From positions 1 through 7,467 of the forward strand of contig CAMFCK010000034.1 in NCBI GenBank assembly GCA_945948775.1: 7,467 nucleotides of DNA, written 5' to 3'. The stretch's first letter is position 1, and every line of letters starts with the position of its first letter. Shown here piece after piece: positions 6,689 through 7,467 of the stretch. The DNA comes from an uncultured Clostridia bacterium. Its GTDB lineage: Bacteria; Bacillota; Clostridia; UBA1381. Position numbers and translations under genes: made by a program. Below the pieces are notes generated by a model. The model did not search any database. It saw nothing but the letters and a program-made list of their open reading frames with translations, and was not told where the DNA came from.

Positions 6689-7467
6689 CTATTTCAGAAA
6701 TTTGAGCATCGCGCGGTTTAGAATACTGCGCTTTATATATACTGCCTTTTTAGGGCAAAGCTCCTGACAGCAAAAACACTTTATACATGCCTCCCGGCGT
6801 ATATACGGCCGGTGCTCCTTCATGTCTATCGCCTTAGGCGGACAGCACCGCGCGCACTCACCGCAGCCGATGCATATGTCATAGTCCATCTCCGGACGTG
6901 CCGAAAGCCTTTCAGTTATCCACGCCCTGAATGCAGAAGGCACAGGAAGCAGCTTCAACAAATCGAAGTGCGATTCCGGTTTTTTGAAGTCCTCCATTAT
7001 CAGCGGTTCAAGCTGCTCACCAAGTATAATAAGCTCGTCGGCAGTTTTCGGGCACAGCCCGCGCTCAGCTGCAAGCCGAAGTGTATCCACCTCATCAGAG
7101 CGTAGCCTATCAGCCTGCACGCTGCAAGATCAAGTGCATGAGCGTTTGCAGAAGCCATCACCAGACCGATATGGCGGTTCTCTCCGGCAGTAGGCCCGTT
7201 GCCCTCCATTCCCCATACCGCATCCATAATCGACAGCGTTGGCTTAACACACTCATGTAAATCCACCAGCATTGAGCAAAATGCCGCACGGTCATTAAGT
7301 CTGAAATGCAGTTCCGCCTTGTGAGTACCGGGAATTACTCCGAATAAATTCTTGACGGCGCCGGTATAGCTTGTCATAGCATGAGTTTTCAGCTTTGGCA
7401 GCGAAATTATCACATCAGCCTCTGTTATCGGCTTTATTATGGGGAATTTCTTCACAGTATGCCCCTG
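6689..7467 (-). pseudogene. DUF362 protein with C-terminal 2x[4Fe-4S] ferredoxin domain, frameshifted; 5' end outside the window
   Basis: Two adjacent frames together give one DUF362-family protein. The first (7467 to about 7102) reads from the window edge and holds ADVIISLPKLKTH, TGAVKNLFGVIPG, VKPTLSIMDAVWGMEGNGP and LDLAACRLIG. The second (about 7102 to the TAG at 6689-6691) continues with RSDEVDTLRLAAERGL and ends in two clusters: CIGCGECARCC-P and CIKCFCCQELC-P. These bind two [4Fe-4S] centres (cysteine codons from about 6874 to 6755). One base appears to be missing near 7102-7107: restoring a C to give GGC TAC CGC TCT rejoins the frames as GYRSDEV. As read, the product ends at a stop at 7000-7002 and lacks the ferredoxin domain. 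DUF362 proteins have no established general reaction; an electron-transfer role is inferred from the clusters. It could be a real mutation or a sequencing or assembly error. It is first in the visible run, 13 bases before trmL. Confidence 0.85.

Noticed and set aside
7096..7110. Programmed ribosomal frameshift in the DUF362 gene
   Set aside because: No slippery heptamer or homopolymer run is present at the junction. A lost base fits better.
6689..7120. Separate stand-alone ferredoxin gene starting at GTG 7120
   Set aside because: Its first residues simply continue the DUF362 family sequence from the other frame and there is no ribosome binding site before it. A broken single gene explains both parts better.

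Overview
The window looks like chromosomal DNA from an anaerobic Bacillota of the class Clostridia. The grounds are strong AAGGAG-type ribosome binding sites, a Clostridia-like MetRS with an HIGN signature and a four-Cys zinc knuckle, a DegV protein, an AI-2E/YtvI-like membrane protein and a DUF362-ferredoxin protein. Base composition is moderate, and ATA and AGA codons are common. I cannot name the family or genus. All seven recognisable genes are on the minus strand, and I found no credible plus-strand gene.

In the direction of transcription (high to low coordinates) the order is as follows. First is a DUF362 protein with a C-terminal 2x[4Fe-4S] ferredoxin domain, entering from the right edge and interrupted by a one-base frameshift near 7102-7107. 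Next is trmL (tRNA 2'-O-methyltransferase), then a DegV-family fatty-acid-binding protein joined to trmL by an ATGA overlap. Then come an ApgM-like alkaline-phosphatase-superfamily enzyme (phosphoglycerate mutase or 'proposed homoserine kinase'), an AI-2E/YtvI-like membrane protein, and metG, whose Shine-Dalgarno lies in the last codons of the preceding gene. Last is proS, which runs off the left edge after 216 codons.

Gaps from the DUF362 gene through metG are short: 13 nt, an overlap, 70 nt, about 83 nt and 5 nt. With no clear promoter or terminator, this is consistent with one long transcript. Two tRNA synthetases and a wobble-base tRNA methyltransferase give it a translation flavour. The other genes show no obvious shared pathway and the set reads as housekeeping.

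The most unusual part is the 208-bp gap between metG and proS. It holds two 41-bp copies (38/41 identical) of a GC-rich repeat with a perfectly conserved 6-bp hairpin. One copy overlaps the end of metG and supplies its stop codon. I saw no RNA gene, CRISPR array, insertion sequence or T-box. The window does not appear to contain a dedicated novel system; the repeat, the frameshifted ferredoxin gene and the unclear substrate of the ApgM-like enzyme are the points worth checking.
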